Shown one piece after another: positions 8,344 to 18,911 of a stretch of 64,000 nucleotides of DNA. The DNA is taken from the NCBI RefSeq assembly GCF_000161835.1, contig NZ_GG697169.2:3423926-3487925 (forward strand), read 5' to 3'. Position 1 is the first letter of the stretch. Each line of letters opens with the position of its first letter. The notes under the pieces are model-generated. The model saw only the letters and a program-made list of their open reading frames with translations, made no database searches and was not told the DNA's origin. Made by a program: the position numbers and the translations under genes. This stretch comes from Thalassobium sp. R2A62 (GTDB taxonomy: Bacteria; Pseudomonadota; Alphaproteobacteria; Rhodobacterales; Rhodobacteraceae).

Positions 8344-9301
8344 TGGGATTACGATAATTCATGCGCCGGACAGACCCTGTTTTCGAACGCATCAGGATCG
8401 TCTCGGTCGTCAGGTACCCCGGTTCGCGTTTGATACCGGGCAGGATCGATCCGTCGGTCACGCCGGTTGCCGCAAAGATCACGTCTTGCGTCACCATGTC
8501 ATCGCGAGTGTAGACGCGGTCAAAATTGGTGATTCCAGCTTTTGATGCACGACCACGTTCGTCGTCATTGCGGAACAACAAGCGGCCAAAGATTTGCCCA
8601 CCCATACACTTCAATGCAGCTGCGGCCAGCACACCCTCGGGGGCGCCACCTGAACCCATGTACATGTCGATGCCTGTCGTTTCAGCCTCGGCACAGTGGA
8701 TGATGCCCGCGACATCACCATCTGTGATCAGACGGATCGCGGCACCAGTTGTGCGAATTTCATCGATCATATCTTCGTGGCGGGGGCGTTCTAGAACGCA
8801 AACGGTGATGTCTTCTGTCGAGCAACCCTTGGCCGCAGCCAACGCAGAGACGCGTTCGGCTGGGGACATATCTAGCGTGACGACGCCTGTGCGAAATCTG
8901 GGACCGATCGCCAGCTTGTCCATGTAAACGTCGGGCGCGTGCAGCATCGATCCGCGAGGCCCCATCGCGATGACGGTCAGCGCGTTTGGCATGTCTTTCG
9001 CGGTGAGGGTGGTTCCCTCCAGAGGATCCAACGCAATGTCGACAGCTGGGCCTTCGCCGTTGCCGACCTCTTCGCCGATATACAGCATTGGTGCTTCGTC
9101 GCGTTCGCCTTCGCCAATCACGACAACACCTTGGATGTTGAGCAGGTTTAGCTGTTCGCGCATGGCATTGACCGCGGCTTGGTCCGCAGCTTTTTCATCC
9201 CCGCGACCGATCAACTTGGCCGAAGCAAGGGCAGCAGCCTCTGACACACGGGCAAGGCCCAATGACAACATACGGTCGTTAAAGTCAGCAGATTTCGCCA
9301 T
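8333..9301 (-). CDS. glpX: Class II fructose-1,6-bisphosphatase
   Basis: A 322-residue GlpX-type phosphatase that removes the 1-phosphate of fructose 1,6-bisphosphate (gluconeogenesis; some homologues also use sedoheptulose 1,7-bisphosphate). Diagnostic segments are GEGERDEAPMLYIGEEVG, the metal-site DIALDPLEGTTLTA, and GSGGAPEGVLAAAALKCMGG. Length is normal. A ribosome site AAGGACG precedes the ATG. It lies between hom and recJ on the same strand, with 90 bases to hom and an overlap with recJ, so recJ is probably co-transcribed. Confidence 0.95.
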   Translation of the reverse strand: MAKSADFNDRMLSLGLARVSEAAALASAKLIGRGDEKAADQAAVNAMREQLNLLNIQGVVVIGEGERDEAPMLYIGEEVGNGEGPAVDIALDPLEGTTLTAKDMPNALTVIAMGPRGSMLHAPDVYMDKLAIGPRFRTGVVTLDMSPAERVSALAAAKGCSTEDITVCVLERPRHEDMIDEIRTTGAAIRLITDGDVAGIIHCAEAETTGIDMYMGSGGAPEGVLAAAALKCMGGQIFGRLLFRNDDERGRASKAGITNFDRVYTRDDMVTQDVIFAATGVTDGSILPGIKREPGYLTTETILMRSKTGSVRRMNYRNPIGR

Positions 9302-9391
9302 TTCGGTCGTCCTTTTAAACTAAACTACCCAGCGCATAGCCGCTTGTGTTCGCGTTGCGAACCCCCGCTTGAGAGGTTTAACGCTAACAGT

Positions 9392-10687
<1,296 letters not shown>

Positions 10688-10742
10688 TTCAAAATCCTTG
10701 TCGGAGCGTTACTTGCCGCACGCTGTTACCCTAAGGTCGCAG

Positions 10743-11027
10743 CTACTGCAATGTCACTCCGCGCCTCATCCGTACGCGCGTGTTGGCGCGAATGACAGGC
10801 CCGCGTAGGCGATTTGCCCGAGCATTAAGAGCTGCGATCTGCGCATCGACATTCGCCAAAACAGCCGGCGTCGTGCGCGTGTCTGGAACGCCCGCCAAAA
10901 GGGGTTCGAGAGGGATGAGTTTTGGAAAGGCGGCGTCACGCACAGCCGGATCAAGCGTATCATCCAGATCGGGAAAAGGGGTGCATGCCGCCAGCATCAC
11001 AACAAAAAAGATTGGCAAGGCACGCAT
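10743..11027 (-). CDS. Small lipoprotein of unknown function
   Basis: A 94-residue protein with a signal peptide and lipobox (VVMLAACTPF, lipidated Cys about residue 16), followed by an Asp/Pro-rich stretch, a helical segment ANVDAQIAALNARANRLRG and a basic C-terminus. It is probably anchored in a cell-envelope membrane. The start at 11027 places the signal peptide at the N-terminus; a longer frame to 11111 would bury it. It lies just upstream of hom on the same strand and opposite the TetR gene. I do not recognise a family. Confidence 0.65.
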   Translation of the reverse strand: MRALPIFFVVMLAACTPFPDLDDTLDPAVRDAAFPKLIPLEPLLAGVPDTRTTPAVLANVDAQIAALNARANRLRGPVIRANTRVRMRRGVTLQ

Positions 11028-11141
11028 AAATGGCAGGTCCGCTATTGGGTCTGTCTGCAGATTAGGCTTGCGAGCGCGTAGGGGCAAGGGCAGGTTGAGG
11101 GCGTAAAGCAAACAGGCGGGATTTTCGCCGAGAGGTGCGGC

Positions 11142-11729
11142 ATGGCACGCAAAACGGGATCACACTCGCAAATTACTGGCCCACGGGTCCGCGAAGCCGC
11201 GTTGCGCTTGATTGCGCGGCATGGGTTCGCAGCTGTTTCCATGCGCCAAATCGCGGCCGAGGTCGGAATTCAGGCGGGTGCGCTCTATTCTTATACGCCT
11301 GATAAGCAAACCTTGCTGTTCAATCTGATGCGCGAACATATGGACGCGCTGCTAAACGATTGGGCGGCAGTCCAAAAGCCCGAGGGCGGTATGGCTCAAC
11401 TAGAGAGCTTTGCGCGGTTTCACATGGGCTATCACCTTCCGCGCCCCGATCTGGTGTTCATCTCTTATATGGAACTGCGCAATCTCAGCCCCGAGAATTT
11501 CGCCGTGATCGAACAGCTGCGCAAGACCTACGAGACCGAAGTCGAGCTGATCCTCAAACGGGGCCAAGAAGACGGCAGCATTGCGACCCAAGACGCCAAG
11601 ATCACATCTCTTGCGATCATCGCGATGCTGACGGGCGTCTCTACATTGTACCGCCAAGATGGTCGGCTGCCTGAAACTGCAGTTGCAGACCTATATTGGG
11701 ATTTGGTGCGAAAATCCGTGGCGCCCTAG
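11142..11729 (+). CDS. TetR-family transcriptional regulator
   Basis: A 195-residue repressor-type protein. The N-terminal helix-turn-helix (about residues 12-60) includes REAALRLIARHGFAAVSMRQIAAEVGIQAGALYSYTPDKQTLL, shown here only as a landmark in parts: RLIARHGF, MRQIAAEVGI and GALYSYTPDK. The C-terminal ligand domain is of the FadR/AcrR-like type, so fatty-acyl or aromatic effectors are possible. Its 3' end overlaps the convergent pirin gene by four bases. The target operon is not evident; the divergent lipoprotein gene at 11027 is the nearest candidate. Confidence 0.85.
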   Translation: MARKTGSHSQITGPRVREAALRLIARHGFAAVSMRQIAAEVGIQAGALYSYTPDKQTLLFNLMREHMDALLNDWAAVQKPEGGMAQLESFARFHMGYHLPRPDLVFISYMELRNLSPENFAVIEQLRKTYETEVELILKRGQEDGSIATQDAKITSLAIIAMLTGVSTLYRQDGRLPETAVADLYWDLVRKSVAP

Positions 11730-12637
11730 TGCGCGGGCTTGATGAATGTGCCGTTGTTCAATTCTTTGACGGCTTGGACCAGTTCGTCGCGTGTATTCAT
11801 CACGATGGGGCCGTGCCAGGCGACCGGCTCTTCGATCGGTGCGCCGGAAATGAGCAGAAACCGCATTCCGTCTGGTCCGGCCTGAACTGTAACCTTGTCG
11901 CCGTTTCCGAAGCGAACCAATGTACGATCACCTGACATGTCGCGAATGTTCAGCTCTTCACCCATGACCTCTTTTTCGAGCAACACGCCTGATGGGTTTG
12001 ATGCGTCCACAAATGCTCCAGCCCCTTCAAAAATATAGGCAAAGGCACGACGGTAGGTGTCGATCTGAAAGGTTTTGCGCACGCCAGCGGGTACAGTCAC
12101 ATCTAGGTATTGAGGGTCTGCCGCAATGCCGTCCACCGGACCTTTTTTACCCCAAAACTCACCTGTGATGATGCGCACGGCGACACCGTCATCGTCAATG
12201 ACGGTCGGGATCGCACCGGCTGTCACATCTTGGTAACGTGGCGCCGTCATTTTTTGTGCGGCTGGCAAGTTACCCCACAACTGAAAGCCGTGCATCTGTC
12301 CGCGCGTGTTTCCGTGGGGCATTTCTTGGTGCAGAATGCCGGACCCTGCGGTCATCCATTGAACATCACCCGCACCCAGCGAACCGTTATTTCCAAGGCT
12401 GTCAGAATGATCAACCGTACCATTCAGAACGTAGGTGATCGTCTCGATCCCGCGGTGAGGATGCCAAGGGAATCCTTTCTCGAAATCTTCGGGATGGTCG
12501 TTGCGAAAATCATCAAACAACAGAAACGGATCCATCTCGCTTGGATCTTGGAACCCAAAGGCCCGATGCAGTTTAACACCTGCACCTTCCATTGTTGGTG
12601 TGGCTTGGCGGGTTTCCAAAGTGGGGCGTAGTGACAT
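11726..12637 (-). CDS. Pirin family protein
   Basis: A 303-residue bicupin of the pirin family. The metal-site motif is FPWHPHRGIETITYVLNG with later HQEMP, and the second cupin covers about 190-290. Pirins bind Fe or Ni; some act as quercetin 2,3-dioxygenases and others as transcription cofactors, so the activity is open. I start it at ATG 12637, which has AAGGAGA six bases upstream; the frame runs on to 12760 but that part is unlike pirins. It converges on the TetR gene with a four-base overlap. Confidence 0.88.
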   Translation of the reverse strand: MSLRPTLETRQATPTMEGAGVKLHRAFGFQDPSEMDPFLLFDDFRNDHPEDFEKGFPWHPHRGIETITYVLNGTVDHSDSLGNNGSLGAGDVQWMTAGSGILHQEMPHGNTRGQMHGFQLWGNLPAAQKMTAPRYQDVTAGAIPTVIDDDGVAVRIITGEFWGKKGPVDGIAADPQYLDVTVPAGVRKTFQIDTYRRAFAYIFEGAGAFVDASNPSGVLLEKEVMGEELNIRDMSGDRTLVRFGNGDKVTVQAGPDGMRFLLISGAPIEEPVAWHGPIVMNTRDELVQAVKELNNGTFIKPAH

Positions 12638-12822
12638 GATCTGTCTCCTTTGATCTGTACCTAATGATCCAGCGGGTTTGGGGCAATTGCACAAACTGTG
12701 CAGACGAACATGGATTTGGTGCGGCGCTGCACATGAAAAATTGCACTCTAAGCGTCGCAAATAGACCTGACGTTTCCAGCGAAACCCGTTTGTCTGGGTA
12801 AAATATTGCGATGGAGAGCAGG

Positions 12823-13767
12823 ATGAAAGTTGGATTTATTGGACTAGGAAATGTCGGGGGCAAACTCTCGGGCAGCTTGCTGCGCAACGGGGTTGATCTG
12901 GTTGTTCATGATCTGAATTCGGAACTGGTTGCCGATTGTGTGGCACGTGGTGCCCAAGACGGAGGGTCGCCTGCTCAGATGATGCAAGACTGCGACGCCG
13001 TCATCACCTGTTTGCCGTCACCTGCTGCATCGGACGCTGTCGTCAGCCAAATGATGCCCCATGCGACGGCTGGCAAAATCTGGATGGAGATGAGCACAAC
13101 AGACGAAGCCGAAGTCAAACGATTGGGAAGCCAAGTGATTGCTCAGGGCGGTGCAGCGGTTGATTGCCCGGTCTCTGGTGGGTGCCACCGTGCCGATACA
13201 GGCAACATCAGCATCTTTGCTGGATGTGATCGCGCGACGTTCGAGAAAATTCTGCCTTTGCTCACCGTGATGGGCCGCCGCGTGTTGCACACTGGCGATC
13301 TGGGATCTGCGTCCGTTCTCAAGGTTGTGACGAATTTTCTAGCCACTGCGAACCTGATTTCCTGCGCCGAAGCGCTGACTGTATGCAAAGGGGCCGATAT
13401 GGATATGGGCGTCGCTTACGAGGCGATCGCGATGTCATCGGGCACCAGCTTTGTTCATGAAACCGAAAGCCAAGTCATCTTGAATGGCAGCCGCGATATT
13501 TCGTTCACCATGGATTTGGTAGCCAAAGACATCGGCCTGTTCCAAGAGGTTGCTGATCGCGCTGGCGTCGAGCTGGAAATGAGCCCGCTCATGATCAACA
13601 TCTTCAATGATGGTATCGAGAAATACGGACCCCGCGAATTGTCCCCCAATATTATTCGCCGTCTCGAAGATCGTACCGGATTGGACGTTACAGCACCGGG
13701 CTTTCCGCCAGAGATGAAAGATGATGAACCAGAAGAGCGTGGCGCCGAGATCGTCGTCCGTCGCTAG
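12823..13767 (+). CDS. NAD(P)-dependent beta-hydroxyacid dehydrogenase (3-hydroxyisobutyrate dehydrogenase family)
   Basis: A 314-residue protein with N-terminal GFIGLGNVGGKLSGSLLRNG (dinucleotide fold), the substrate-binding motif DCPVSGGCHRADTGNISIFAGC, and catalytic Lys in SVLKVVTNFL about residue 172. The C-terminal tail FPPEMKDDEPEERGAEIVVRR is acidic and longer than in typical members. It oxidises a beta-hydroxyacid such as 3-hydroxyisobutyrate or a tartronate-semialdehyde-like compound; the exact substrate is uncertain. ATG 12823 is preferred to 12811 because GGAG lies six bases upstream of it. Confidence 0.82.
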   Translation: MKVGFIGLGNVGGKLSGSLLRNGVDLVVHDLNSELVADCVARGAQDGGSPAQMMQDCDAVITCLPSPAASDAVVSQMMPHATAGKIWMEMSTTDEAEVKRLGSQVIAQGGAAVDCPVSGGCHRADTGNISIFAGCDRATFEKILPLLTVMGRRVLHTGDLGSASVLKVVTNFLATANLISCAEALTVCKGADMDMGVAYEAIAMSSGTSFVHETESQVILNGSRDISFTMDLVAKDIGLFQEVADRAGVELEMSPLMINIFNDGIEKYGPRELSPNIIRRLEDRTGLDVTAPGFPPEMKDDEPEERGAEIVVRR

Positions 13768-13823
13768 TATTTTCGCGGATAGCGCGATATGAGGCAGTCA
13801 CTTGATGACAAAAGGCTGCCCTG

Positions 13824-14300
13824 ATGACCACTGACGCTCCACTCGCTACTCTGACCGCCTCGGCTCCGCGCCGTATATTTGCTTGTGCGGTTTTGATTTC
13901 GTTGGGGGCGATGCTGGTCTATCTCGCCTTTTCGACGGCTCCATCGTTTGGCTGGCGGATCTTCTTGCTGGCGTTTGGGGCGGGTGTCTTGTGGATCGCG
14001 GAACGTTTGCGCCGTGCCACGCTAATGGTCATCACCTTTGATGAAACAGGGGTGTGGGACAATACCGGCGAAATGATCGCTGAAACGGATGATATTCAGG
14101 CCGTCGAACGCGGTGTGTTTGCGATGAAGCCGTCAAACGGGTTTACGCTTGTTCTGAAAAACCGTCAGAAACGGCGCTGGGCGCCGGGGATGTTTTGGCA
14201 GTCAGGTCGTCGTGTTGGTGTCGGTGGTGTTACTGCTGCAGGGGCCGCAAAATTTATGGCCGAACGCATCGCGACCGAAATCGCGCTGCGTCAGAGCTAA
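13824..14300 (+). CDS. Two-helix membrane protein, unknown
   Basis: A 158-residue protein with two adjacent membrane segments (about 17-38 and 43-60), then a soluble region that looks like a small beta-rich (PH-like) domain: LMVITFDETGVWDNTGEMIAE and FTLVLKNRQKRRWAPGMFWQ. A conserved-looking GRRVGVGGVT segment follows. No enzyme motif is seen. It ends at 14300, directly abutting the convergent Tad gene. Bacterial proteins of this layout are usually annotated as hypothetical. Confidence 0.6.
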   Translation: MTTDAPLATLTASAPRRIFACAVLISLGAMLVYLAFSTAPSFGWRIFLLAFGAGVLWIAERLRRATLMVITFDETGVWDNTGEMIAETDDIQAVERGVFAMKPSNGFTLVLKNRQKRRWAPGMFWQSGRRVGVGGVTAAGAAKFMAERIATEIALRQS

Positions 14301-14891
14301 TTAGCAATCGACGACCGGAGCGTCGTCACCACCCCAGTTGTTGCTCAAATTGCCTGGTTGTTCCCAGCAAACCTGTGGCGCAAAACGGGGGCGTGTCACC
14401 ACATGGTTGTAGATCGTAAAGGGCTCAAGTCCGACGTTGAATGACGGCATGAAGTCGAGCCAGCTTTCAAACAGGATGACAACTTCGCCATCTGGCATCA
14501 CAGGCAACTGGTTGTGTATCTGTGCCAACGACGTGGTGTTCAAGACGCCAACTCCGCCACGTTCTTTGGACCAGTTAACACGGTACTGATTATTGCCCGC
14601 GTCAAACCGCACCATGGTGAGGCGGATGCGCGCTGTGTTCGGGGATTCTGTCATAAAGTTAAACAACTGCTGCATCGACATCATGTAGGTCGGGTTCACA
14701 TAGTCCAACTCGCGGCTTAACAAGTCCGAGAACGTATAGGTTGCTTTGGTCGCGTTGGCCTTTGTGCGGTAGGCATCAAAGAACACAAACATGGCCAAAT
14801 AGGTCCACACCAGCATCGGGGCCACAAGCGCCATCTCGACGGACAAGCTGCCGCGTTCATCATGGTGGAATGATTTGAGGTACGACCACAT
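14301..14891 (-). CDS. TadE/TadG-type pilus assembly protein
   Basis: A 196-residue protein with the TadE-like N-terminus DERGSLSVEMALVAPMLVWTYLAMFVFFDAYR: a Gly-Ser site followed by a Glu five residues later and a hydrophobic helix, as in pseudopilins processed by TadV-type prepilin peptidase. The C-terminal part has two Cys (QVCWEQ and VVDC) and is presumably periplasmic. It is third in a minus-strand set of three minor-pilin genes. No Tad motor or secretin genes are in the window, so the apparatus must be elsewhere. Confidence 0.8.
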   Translation of the reverse strand: MWSYLKSFHHDERGSLSVEMALVAPMLVWTYLAMFVFFDAYRTKANATKATYTFSDLLSRELDYVNPTYMMSMQQLFNFMTESPNTARIRLTMVRFDAGNNQYRVNWSKERGGVGVLNTTSLAQIHNQLPVMPDGEVVILFESWLDFMPSFNVGLEPFTIYNHVVTRPRFAPQVCWEQPGNLSNNWGGDDAPVVDC

Positions 14892-14894
14892 AAC

Positions 14895-15530
14895 TTAGGG
14901 CTCCATCACAAAGGCGGAGTAGGCGATCAATGGGATACCGCTCTTTTTGATTAACGGAACACCATTGGCGTCGCGCATAATGTCGCCGTTCTCATTTGTT
15001 CTCGGGACCAGCTTGCCGTTTTCATCGACCAAAAAGCGTTTGCCCAAACCGACGGTTGGAAAGAACGGGTCGATCAACGCGCACACGCGCAAGACCATAA
15101 GCTGGTTCTGAGTGCCTGACGTGACTTCACGAGCAGGGACCGCAGGATCATCACGGTCGCGGCAATCTGCAACCGTCGGGATCAAAGTCAGAGAACGCGG
15201 ATCAATTGGCCGCATCTCAACTTTTACCTGATTGACGCAATCGGGAATGATGCTAGCCGTGCTGCAGATCATGTTGGTTATCTGAGCTGCGCCGACTGGA
15301 CCCGGTGACGTCGTTCCCAAGCGGATCGCACGTACGGCCAAGTCGGTGCCGCGTTCTAGCATCACTTGGCGTGTCATGACGAGGCCAACCTCAATCGATG
15401 TCGCAACCAGCACGATGAACACAGGGAACAGGATTACAAACTCGACGCTTGAACTGCCGTCTTCGTTCTTACGAAAGCGAACGACAGGGGCAAGCCAATC
15501 TGCCACCCTAGATTTGAGTGCCTGGATCAT
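14895..15530 (-). CDS. TadE-like minor pilin
   Basis: A 211-residue protein with EDGSSSVEFVILFPVFIVLVATSIEVGLVM near residues 24-52, the pseudopilin-type hydrophobic helix with its Glu. The periplasmic part carries paired cysteines (MICSTASIIPDCVN). The gene overlaps the upstream VWA-domain gene by four bases and lies three bases before the next one, so the three are one transcription unit. It probably forms part of, or processes, a Tad (Flp) adhesive pilus. Confidence 0.8.
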   Translation of the reverse strand: MIQALKSRVADWLAPVVRFRKNEDGSSSVEFVILFPVFIVLVATSIEVGLVMTRQVMLERGTDLAVRAIRLGTTSPGPVGAAQITNMICSTASIIPDCVNQVKVEMRPIDPRSLTLIPTVADCRDRDDPAVPAREVTSGTQNQLMVLRVCALIDPFFPTVGLGKRFLVDENGKLVPRTNENGDIMRDANGVPLIKKSGIPLIAYSAFVMEP

Positions 15531-16963
15531 AGGACCAGTCTCAGCTGGTTGATCTGACGTGCAATCGACGCAAACGCTTCGCTGAGCTCGACGCCTTCCA
15601 CACGGAAGAAGTGGCTAGGCGACGACGCACAGTCCAGCATTTCGCCAGCAGCATGGTTCGAGACCTCAAAGCCGATTGTCCAAACTAGGATGCCTTCAGC
15701 TTTTGCAGCGTCACAGATCGACTGCAGCATGGTGTCGGCTTGGGTCGCTGTGAACTTCTTGTAGTAGTAGTTCTGGTCGATATCACGATCGATGTAATTG
15801 TTAGTAAAGAAGAACAGTTGGTAACGATCCCAGTGCGCAATCTGCGACGGGGTAGAATAGAATTCGTCGCTGATACGGTAGGTGTCTACGTTTTGACCAT
15901 CTGTCATCAGAACAATCGTCTTGAGCGTCTCTGGGTCGTTGTAAGCGACAGGACGACCAGCGAACTCAGGGTCTACTTTGTTGTTCGCAATCATGGCTGT
16001 CACGATCGGACGGAAGGTCGGGTCAAGCATCGACACACCCCATTTCATCCCAAGGTGGATCGCCGTGTTTGCACGGGCTCGTAGGCTTGTCACTGTACTC
16101 TTGAGCGATGTCGCGTCCTGGCTGAACGGAACGATCCGCTCATAACTCTGCATTGGACAACCTGGGTTGTTCACGTAGCTCGAAGACCAGCCGTATTGGA
16201 AGTGCTGCATCTGCTTATAGGTCCGGGTCGACACAGGCGGAACATCCAGAGCTGCCGTGTTGAAGTCGGCTGGTTCAAAGTCGATGCAATGCGAAAAGTT
16301 GTGCTTTTGGTCTACCGTCAGCTGATCAAAGATATCTGGCCCTGCGTTCACCTGCGCAGTGTAGGGAATAATATTGAGCGAGATCAGATCCTCTGTTTCT
16401 GGACGGATCACTGTATCAATGAATGTATGGGAGGCGGTCCGCAGTGTGCTCAACTTGTTGTTGCGGCCCATCGAGCCTGAAATATCTACAACAAGCGAAA
16501 TCTCTACGTTGGATACACGTTCCTCTGCGGTTGCGTCGCCGCGGATCGCCAATTCGGTTTGACCCGACAGACGCATAAAGGTCGTTGGCATCGTCATGTT
16601 GCCTTGGGCGCTGATGATTCTGTAGTTCAGGCCTTGGTCGACAGTCGTCGACGTCAAAAAGCTCGAGAGTCCGGCTTTGGCGAAATAATCGGTGACAACC
16701 GCTGCGGGCGATAGTGTCTGGTCCAGATCGGCTGCAGCGAGAACGGCGCGATCTAGCGTACCTTGAAGGCGCGCGCGGTGTGTTTCGTAACGCATGAGGT
16801 CCAGCGCCATACCAGCGGTCAGCAACATCAACACAAACATAAACAAAGAGAAGATGATAAACGCACCATCTTCGTCTCTTGCGAACTCTTTAACAAATCG
16901 CTTGGCCGAGCGCGTGGTGCGTGCGGCATTCCACACCTCTTTCAAGGTCACAGCGTGTTTCAT
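15527..16963 (-). CDS. TadG-like pilus assembly protein with von Willebrand A domain
   Basis: A 478-residue protein. A pseudopilin-like helix near the N-terminus (DEDGAFIIFSLFMFVLMLLTAG) is followed by a VWA domain with the metal-ion adhesion motif VVDISGSMG and later LMTDGQN; this combination is the TadG layout. It is probably anchored in the inner membrane with the VWA domain in the periplasm, acting in pilus assembly or adhesion. The start at 16963 is supported by AAGGGA upstream; the frame extends to 17023 but that lacks a ribosome site. It is first of the three-gene minus-strand operon. Confidence 0.85.
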   Translation of the reverse strand: MKHAVTLKEVWNAARTTRSAKRFVKEFARDEDGAFIIFSLFMFVLMLLTAGMALDLMRYETHRARLQGTLDRAVLAAADLDQTLSPAAVVTDYFAKAGLSSFLTSTTVDQGLNYRIISAQGNMTMPTTFMRLSGQTELAIRGDATAEERVSNVEISLVVDISGSMGRNNKLSTLRTASHTFIDTVIRPETEDLISLNIIPYTAQVNAGPDIFDQLTVDQKHNFSHCIDFEPADFNTAALDVPPVSTRTYKQMQHFQYGWSSSYVNNPGCPMQSYERIVPFSQDATSLKSTVTSLRARANTAIHLGMKWGVSMLDPTFRPIVTAMIANNKVDPEFAGRPVAYNDPETLKTIVLMTDGQNVDTYRISDEFYSTPSQIAHWDRYQLFFFTNNYIDRDIDQNYYYKKFTATQADTMLQSICDAAKAEGILVWTIGFEVSNHAAGEMLDCASSPSHFFRVEGVELSEAFASIARQINQLRLVL

Positions 16964-17338
16964 TTCAATCCCTTCACAGCCCCAAAAAAAGGGGCATTGG
17001 CTGGACGACGCACTTGTCGCCAAGGAAGTTTTAATCAGAGCAGGGTGTTCAAATTTGGGCGAGAGAGGTTCAATCTTGGCGGAAGTTTGTCAAACTGTGC
17101 TCGTTTTCGCGTCAATCGGCCCCTTTGGCGGGGGATTGGACACAAATTTCACAAAAATTATAAATTGAGACAGAAAGGCTCAATGGAACGTTAACCAATT
17201 GGATGCTTTTTGGGATCCGAAACAAAAAGTTTTTAAAGTGATGAAAATTTGTGCGTTTTCCGGTGGCTTTTGTTTCGCTGCTGCGCTTTGATAACAACGT
17301 GCGGGCATTGGCGCGCACCGTCATTGCAGGAGGGCCAG
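16964..17338. other. Divergent intergenic region between the tad genes and gdh
   Basis: About 375 bases with no gene I can support. The half nearer gdh, about 17145-17260, is clearly AT-rich (runs such as CACAAAAATTATAAATTG and AAAAAGTTTTTAAAGTG) and probably holds the promoters for both directions. Short open frames cross it but have neither ribosome sites nor family-like sequence. Confidence 0.5.
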
Positions 17339-18769
17339 ATGGCCGACATCCAAGAGCCGAGCTTTCGTGAATCCGTTGATATTATGGTCAAGCGCGCCAT
17401 GGCGCTTATGGATCTTCCGCCGGGTCTAGAAGAAAAAATCAGAGTATGTAACGCGACCTATACGGTCCGTTTTGGCGTTCGTTTGCGCGGCGAAATTCAA
17501 ACGTTTACAGGGTATCGGTCGGTCCACTCCGAACATATGGAACCTGTGAAAGGCGGAATACGCTATTCACTAGGCGTACATCAGGACGAGGTCGAGGCGC
17601 TCGCTGCGCTGATGACCTACAAATGCGCGCTGGTTGAGGCGCCGTTTGGTGGGTCCAAAGGCGGGCTTTGCATCAATCCGAACGAATATGAAGAGCACGA
17701 ACTTGAACTGATTACGCGCCGCTTTGCGTATGAGCTCGCGAAACGTGACCTGATCCATCCATCACAAAACGTCCCCGCTCCCGACATGGGCACAGGCGAG
17801 CGCGAAATGGCGTGGATTGCGGACCAATACAAACGCATGAACACAACGGACATCAACTCGGCCGCGTGTGTCACCGGTAAACCGATCAATGCGGGCGGCA
17901 TCCAAGGCCGGACCGAGGCGACAGGTCGTGGTGTCCAATATGCATTGCAAGAGTTCTTCCGTCATCCTGAAGACATGAAGGCTGCCGGCCTAACAGGTAA
18001 TCTTTCTGGCAAACGCGTTGTCGTTCAGGGCCTCGGCAATGTGGGCTACCACGCGGCCAAGTTTCTTCAGGAAGAAGACGGCTCGAAAATCATTGGCATT
18101 ATCGAACATGATGGCGCACTTTTCGATGAAAATGGACTTGATGTCGAAGACGTGAGGGCTTGGATTGGTGAACGCCGCGGTGTGACCGGCTATCCAAAAG
18201 CCACGCACACGACTGACGGGTCCAGCATTCTCGAGGTGGATTGCGATATCCTGATCCCTGCGGCGCTCGAAGGGGTGATCCACATGGGCAACGCGGCCAA
18301 CGTCAAGGCGCCTTTGATCATCGAGGCAGCGAATGGACCTGTGACGGCTGGGGCCGATGACATCCTGCGCGAAAAGGGCTGTGTGATTATCCCTGACATG
18401 TTTGCGAACGCAGGTGGTGTGACCGTCAGCTACTTTGAATGGGTCAAAAACCTGAGCCACATCCGGTTTGGACGCATGCAGCGTCGCGCCGAGGAATCGC
18501 GCCACCAGTTGGTTGTCGACGAGCTCGAGCGTTTGTCCAAGGACAGCGGCATTGGTTGGGAACTGAGCCCTGATTTCAAAGAGCGCTACCTGCGAGGCGC
18601 AGGCGAGCTCGAGCTTGTCCGGTCAGGTCTCGATGACACAATGCGTGCGGCGTATCAGTCGATGCGAGAGGTCTGGCACAGCCGCGACGATGTCACGGAC
18701 TTGCGCACCGCGGCCTATCTGGTTGCAATCGGCAAAGTGTCAGCAAGCTACCGCGCCAAAGGTCTCTGA
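17339..18769 (+). CDS. gdhA: Glu/Leu/Phe/Val-type dehydrogenase (glutamate dehydrogenase)
   Basis: A 476-residue amino-acid dehydrogenase. Substrate-side motifs are KGGIRYSLGVHQDEVEALAALMTYK and LVEAPFGGSKGGLCINP (catalytic Lys residues) and PAPDMGTGEREMAWI; the nucleotide fold is VVVQGLGNVGYHAAKFL. These fit NAD(P)-dependent glutamate dehydrogenase, interconverting glutamate and 2-oxoglutarate plus ammonium. ATG 17339 has CAGGAGGG upstream; the frame to 17249 is not needed. A strong terminator follows, so it is monocistronic. Confidence 0.92.
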   Translation: MADIQEPSFRESVDIMVKRAMALMDLPPGLEEKIRVCNATYTVRFGVRLRGEIQTFTGYRSVHSEHMEPVKGGIRYSLGVHQDEVEALAALMTYKCALVEAPFGGSKGGLCINPNEYEEHELELITRRFAYELAKRDLIHPSQNVPAPDMGTGEREMAWIADQYKRMNTTDINSAACVTGKPINAGGIQGRTEATGRGVQYALQEFFRHPEDMKAAGLTGNLSGKRVVVQGLGNVGYHAAKFLQEEDGSKIIGIIEHDGALFDENGLDVEDVRAWIGERRGVTGYPKATHTTDGSSILEVDCDILIPAALEGVIHMGNAANVKAPLIIEAANGPVTAGADDILREKGCVIIPDMFANAGGVTVSYFEWVKNLSHIRFGRMQRRAEESRHQLVVDELERLSKDSGIGWELSPDFKERYLRGAGELELVRSGLDDTMRAAYQSMREVWHSRDDVTDLRTAAYLVAIGKVSASYRAKGL

Positions 18770-18794
18770 CCTTAGGCACAAAACCCTATCATTG

Positions 18795-18825
18795 AGGCGG
18801 CTCTTTCATCAGAGCCGCCTTTTTC
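18795..18825 (+). terminator. Rho-independent terminator after gdhA
   Basis: A perfect 10-bp stem AGGCGGCTCT/AGAGCCGCCT with a six-base TTCATC loop is followed directly by a TTTTTC run. It lies 26 bases after the gdhA stop codon. Confidence 0.95.
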
Positions 18826-18911
18826 GATCTGGCGGTCGGGTTTTTCGAAATTGACGCATTGAACATCCAGTGATGCGGTGCTTTTCTGCCTCGTAAGGGG
18901 AGACAGGGCAG

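Noticed and set aside
16763..17194. Open frame across the tad/gdh gap
   Set aside because: Most of it is antisense to the TadG-like gene and there is no ribosome site or recognisable sequence.
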